This document shows positions 5,603-7,265 of a DNA stretch of 7,265 bases, piece by piece. The translations under genes were made by a program, and so were the position numbers. The stretch comes from Thermoplasmatota archaeon (lineage in GTDB: Archaea > Thermoplasmatota > E2 > DHVEG-1). The stretch spans positions 1 to 7,265 of the forward strand of contig JAHJFH010000108.1 in the NCBI GenBank assembly GCA_018824925.1. The letters are read 5' to 3'. How positions within the stretch are numbered: the first letter of the stretch is position 1; each line of letters begins with the position of its first letter. Under the pieces are notes generated by a model. That model was not told the DNA's origin, made no database searches, and saw only the letters and a list, made by a program, of their open reading frames with translations.

Positions 5603-6508
5603 ATGGAAAAAAAATTATTATTAGAAGATCATATTCGAAAAAACAAGCGAGATACCATACTAATTTGTTCCTTAATGGCCTTTTTATTTCTTGGAGTGAT
5701 CTTTGCTTTTAGCTACCTCTATTTCAACAATATCTACATCGCCTTATTCTTTGGTCTTCCCGTAGCAATAGTCTATGTTCTGATAACCTATTCTTTTTCA
5801 GTACAAACTGTTATTTCGGCCGCAAAAGCACGTCCAGCAAACCCTAGTAAACGGGAAGAAAAATTATTGATTTATAAGGTAGAAGAAATGGCTATTGCTT
5901 CAGGTTTACCACAGCCGAAAGTCTATGTCCAAGACTCAGAATATATAAATGCCTTCGCAACAGGAAAGAAACCTGCAAATTCAATTATCTGCGTTACGAC
6001 AGGTGCCTTACAGAAACTCAACACCCAAGAACTTGAGGGCGTAATCGGTCATGAAATGAGTCATATCAAAAACCAAGACATCCTCGTCGCTACCGTAACT
6101 ATCGGAGTTGTTGGTGCTATAGCATTAATCGCAGAGATTCTCTGGTACTCAATGTTTTGGGGTGGGGCAGGACGCAACCGACGTGACCAAGGAAATGCCA
6201 TTATTCTCGTACTTGCCATTGTTTTTATTATCCTCGCACCTATTTTTTCTCGGCTTACCTATTTTGCAATCTCACGACGTCGAGAATATCTTGCTGACTC
6301 AAATGGGGCATATTTTACCCGTAACCCTGAGGGATTGGCTCGGGCCTTAGAAAAGATAAAAAATGATATCCCCCGTGAAAAACCGAAAGGATCACGCACT
6401 GTTGCTCCATTGTATATAGCAAATCCCTTTAAGGAATTGTCACATCAGTCAATCTGGTCTACCCATCCACCACTAGATGAACGAATCCGTCGTCTTCGAT
6501 CCATGTAA
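5603..6508 (+). CDS. htpX: HtpX-like M48 membrane zinc metalloprotease
   Basis: A 301-residue integral-membrane endopeptidase of family M48B. Two helices (about 19-40 and 44-68) precede the cytosolic catalytic region. The zinc site is HEMSH (H150, E151, H154) within LEGVIGHEMSHIKNQD, and the third ligand is E228 in SRRREYLADSNGA. Two more hydrophobic segments (about 161-186 and 198-216) lie between these motifs, and the end contains the usual THPPLDERIRRL. All catalytic residues are present and length is typical. From the family, it cleaves misfolded or damaged membrane proteins. The gene has no obvious strong ribosome site (AGTAATTCTAGTAGC precedes the ATG), which suggests translational dependence on lemA 22 bases upstream. 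It ends 9 bases from the end of the convergent pepD-like gene. Confidence 0.96.
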   Translation: MEKKLLLEDHIRKNKRDTILICSLMAFLFLGVIFAFSYLYFNNIYIALFFGLPVAIVYVLITYSFSVQTVISAAKARPANPSKREEKLLIYKVEEMAIASGLPQPKVYVQDSEYINAFATGKKPANSIICVTTGALQKLNTQELEGVIGHEMSHIKNQDILVATVTIGVVGAIALIAEILWYSMFWGGAGRNRRDQGNAIILVLAIVFIILAPIFSRLTYFAISRRREYLADSNGAYFTRNPEGLARALEKIKNDIPREKPKGSRTVAPLYIANPFKELSHQSIWSTHPPLDERIRRLRSM

Positions 6509-6519
6509 AAAAAAATTTT
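6507..6519. terminator. A/T tract between convergent gene ends
   Basis: Nine A's (6507-6515) followed by four T's (6516-6519) span the junction of the two stop codons. On the - strand this gives a nine-U tract right after the pepD-like coding sequence, a plausible archaeal terminator. On the + strand only four U's are available, so htpX transcripts probably run on into the antisense of the neighbouring gene. Confidence 0.4.
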
Positions 6520-7265
6520 ACACAGATTCTAGGATTCGTAGTAAATAATAATAGAATTTATCAACCGTACTAATATGAACTTGTTCTTCGGGAGAATGTG
6601 GATATTTAATAGTAGGACCAATAGAAATCATATCCATACCCGGATATTTTTCACCAATAATACCACATTCAAGACCTGCATGAATCGCCTCTACCTTTGG
6701 ATCGGTTTTATATATGTCCTTAAAAATTTTTTTCGAAAGTTTCAATAATTTAGAATCAATATTTGGTTTCCACCCGGGGTAGGGGTCATCCTCCTCAACC
6801 TCTGCACCAGCAAGCATGGCAATAGCATGAATTCGATCACGAAAGTCCTGTAAAGCCGACATAATACTACTCCGCGTGCTAAGAAGCATTACTGCTTTTT
6901 TATCGTGAATATCCAAGGTTGCGAGATTTGTGGAGGTGTCAACAAGCTTAGAAATATCATAATTCATTTTATCAACACCATGTGGAAGTGCTTGTAGTAA
7001 TTGCAACAGATTAGTGGAGGAATGAATATCAAGCACACTCGTCGGTAATGATGTTTCATTAATATGGAGGGTAAGTTTCGGATCGATCGGTTTATATTCA
7101 ATTTGAATGGCCTTGAGTTCTTTTTGAAGGATCTTTTTCACCAGGGGTAGTTTTGCCTGCTGTACCACGATTACAGATGATGACTCCCTGGGAATGGCAT
7201 TATGTTTATTGCCACCCTGAAAATCACTAATCAAAATTTCTATATTTTGATTAACCTTCCATAAC
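6518..7265 (-). CDS. pepD: PepD-like aminoacyl-histidine dipeptidase (M20 family), C-terminal part; 5' end outside window
   Basis: The frame is open to the window edge, so this is the last ~249 residues of a protein usually near 480. An in-frame TTG at 7234 is internal, because conserved-looking sequence (VNQNIEIL) continues upstream of it. Recognisable PepD motifs, from the edge, are GGNKHNAIPRE (17-27), TSTNLA (110-115), STRSS (129-133), YPGWKPN (162-168), EAIHAGLECGIIGEKYPGMD (192-211) and IGPTIKYPHSPEE (215-227). The His of PHSPEE (bases 6596-6598) corresponds to the C-terminal metal ligand of M20 enzymes; the other ligands lie upstream. From the family, it is a cytosolic zinc dipeptidase of broad specificity. 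Context suggests use in recycling peptides, but its promoter is not visible. It converges with htpX. Confidence 0.92.
   Translation of the reverse strand, partial: LWKVNQNIEILISDFQGGNKHNAIPRESSSVIVVQQAKLPLVKKILQKELKAIQIEYKPIDPKLTLHINETSLPTSVLDIHSSTNLLQLLQALPHGVDKMNYDISKLVDTSTNLATLDIHDKKAVMLLSTRSSIMSALQDFRDRIHAIAMLAGAEVEEDDPYPGWKPNIDSKLLKLSKKIFKDIYKTDPKVEAIHAGLECGIIGEKYPGMDMISIGPTIKYPHSPEEQVHISTVDKFYYYLLRILESV

Noticed and set aside
6518..7234. A short stand-alone M20 protein starting at the TTG at 7234
   Set aside because: The frame stays open to the window end with family-like sequence, and the protein would lack most metal ligands; it is the 3' part of a longer gene.
1..7265. CRISPR array, insertion sequence or phage genes
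   Set aside because: No regularly spaced direct repeats, transposase motifs, terminal inverted repeats or phage structural genes were seen.

Overview
The window looks like a stretch of an archaeal chromosome. The evidence is A/T-rich TATA-like boxes at the right distance upstream of the genes, Shine-Dalgarno sites of the GGAGG/GGTGA type, U-rich gene ends, and a tRNA with no directly encoded CCA. Secreted proteins built from PKD and Ig-like modules fit a sediment euryarchaeon. A gingipain-type (C25) protease is a known trait of Marine Benthic Group D (Thermoplasmatota) archaea from anoxic sediment, so that group is my best guess. No phylogenetic marker is present to prove it.

Left part (1-3139, + strand): the C-terminal 440 residues of a secreted gingipain-like cysteine peptidase are followed 52 bases later by a secreted Porphyromonas-type peptidylarginine deiminase. 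The peptidase keeps the catalytic His and Cys. The deiminase keeps every catalytic and substrate-binding residue I can recall for P. gingivalis PPAD, including the two arginines that hold the C-terminal carboxylate of the substrate. Both carry a PKD domain. In P. gingivalis the Arg-gingipains expose C-terminal arginines and PPAD converts them to citrulline with release of ammonia. Finding the two side by side in a probable archaeon is the most interesting feature here.

Middle (3140-4914): a small DUF4314-like protein and a tRNA-Gly(CCC) lie on the - strand. A 237-base A/T-rich intergenic region follows, holding divergent promoters. Next, on the + strand, comes a secreted beta-propeller-like protein of unknown function. 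Its last ~100 residues are clearly homologous to the last ~105 residues of the gingipain-like peptidase, which suggests a shared C-terminal module for sorting, anchoring or stability on the cell surface.

Right part (4915-7265): a two-gene lemA-htpX unit (membrane protein LemA and an integral-membrane zinc protease) has its own good TATA box. It converges almost end to end with the 3' part of a pepD-like M20 aminoacyl-histidine dipeptidase gene on the - strand, cut by the window edge. Taken together, the window is rich in peptide metabolism: extracellular protein cleavage and arginine modification, membrane protein quality control and intracellular dipeptide hydrolysis. No insertion sequence, CRISPR array or rRNA was seen. 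There is no gene-free stretch over 300 bases.
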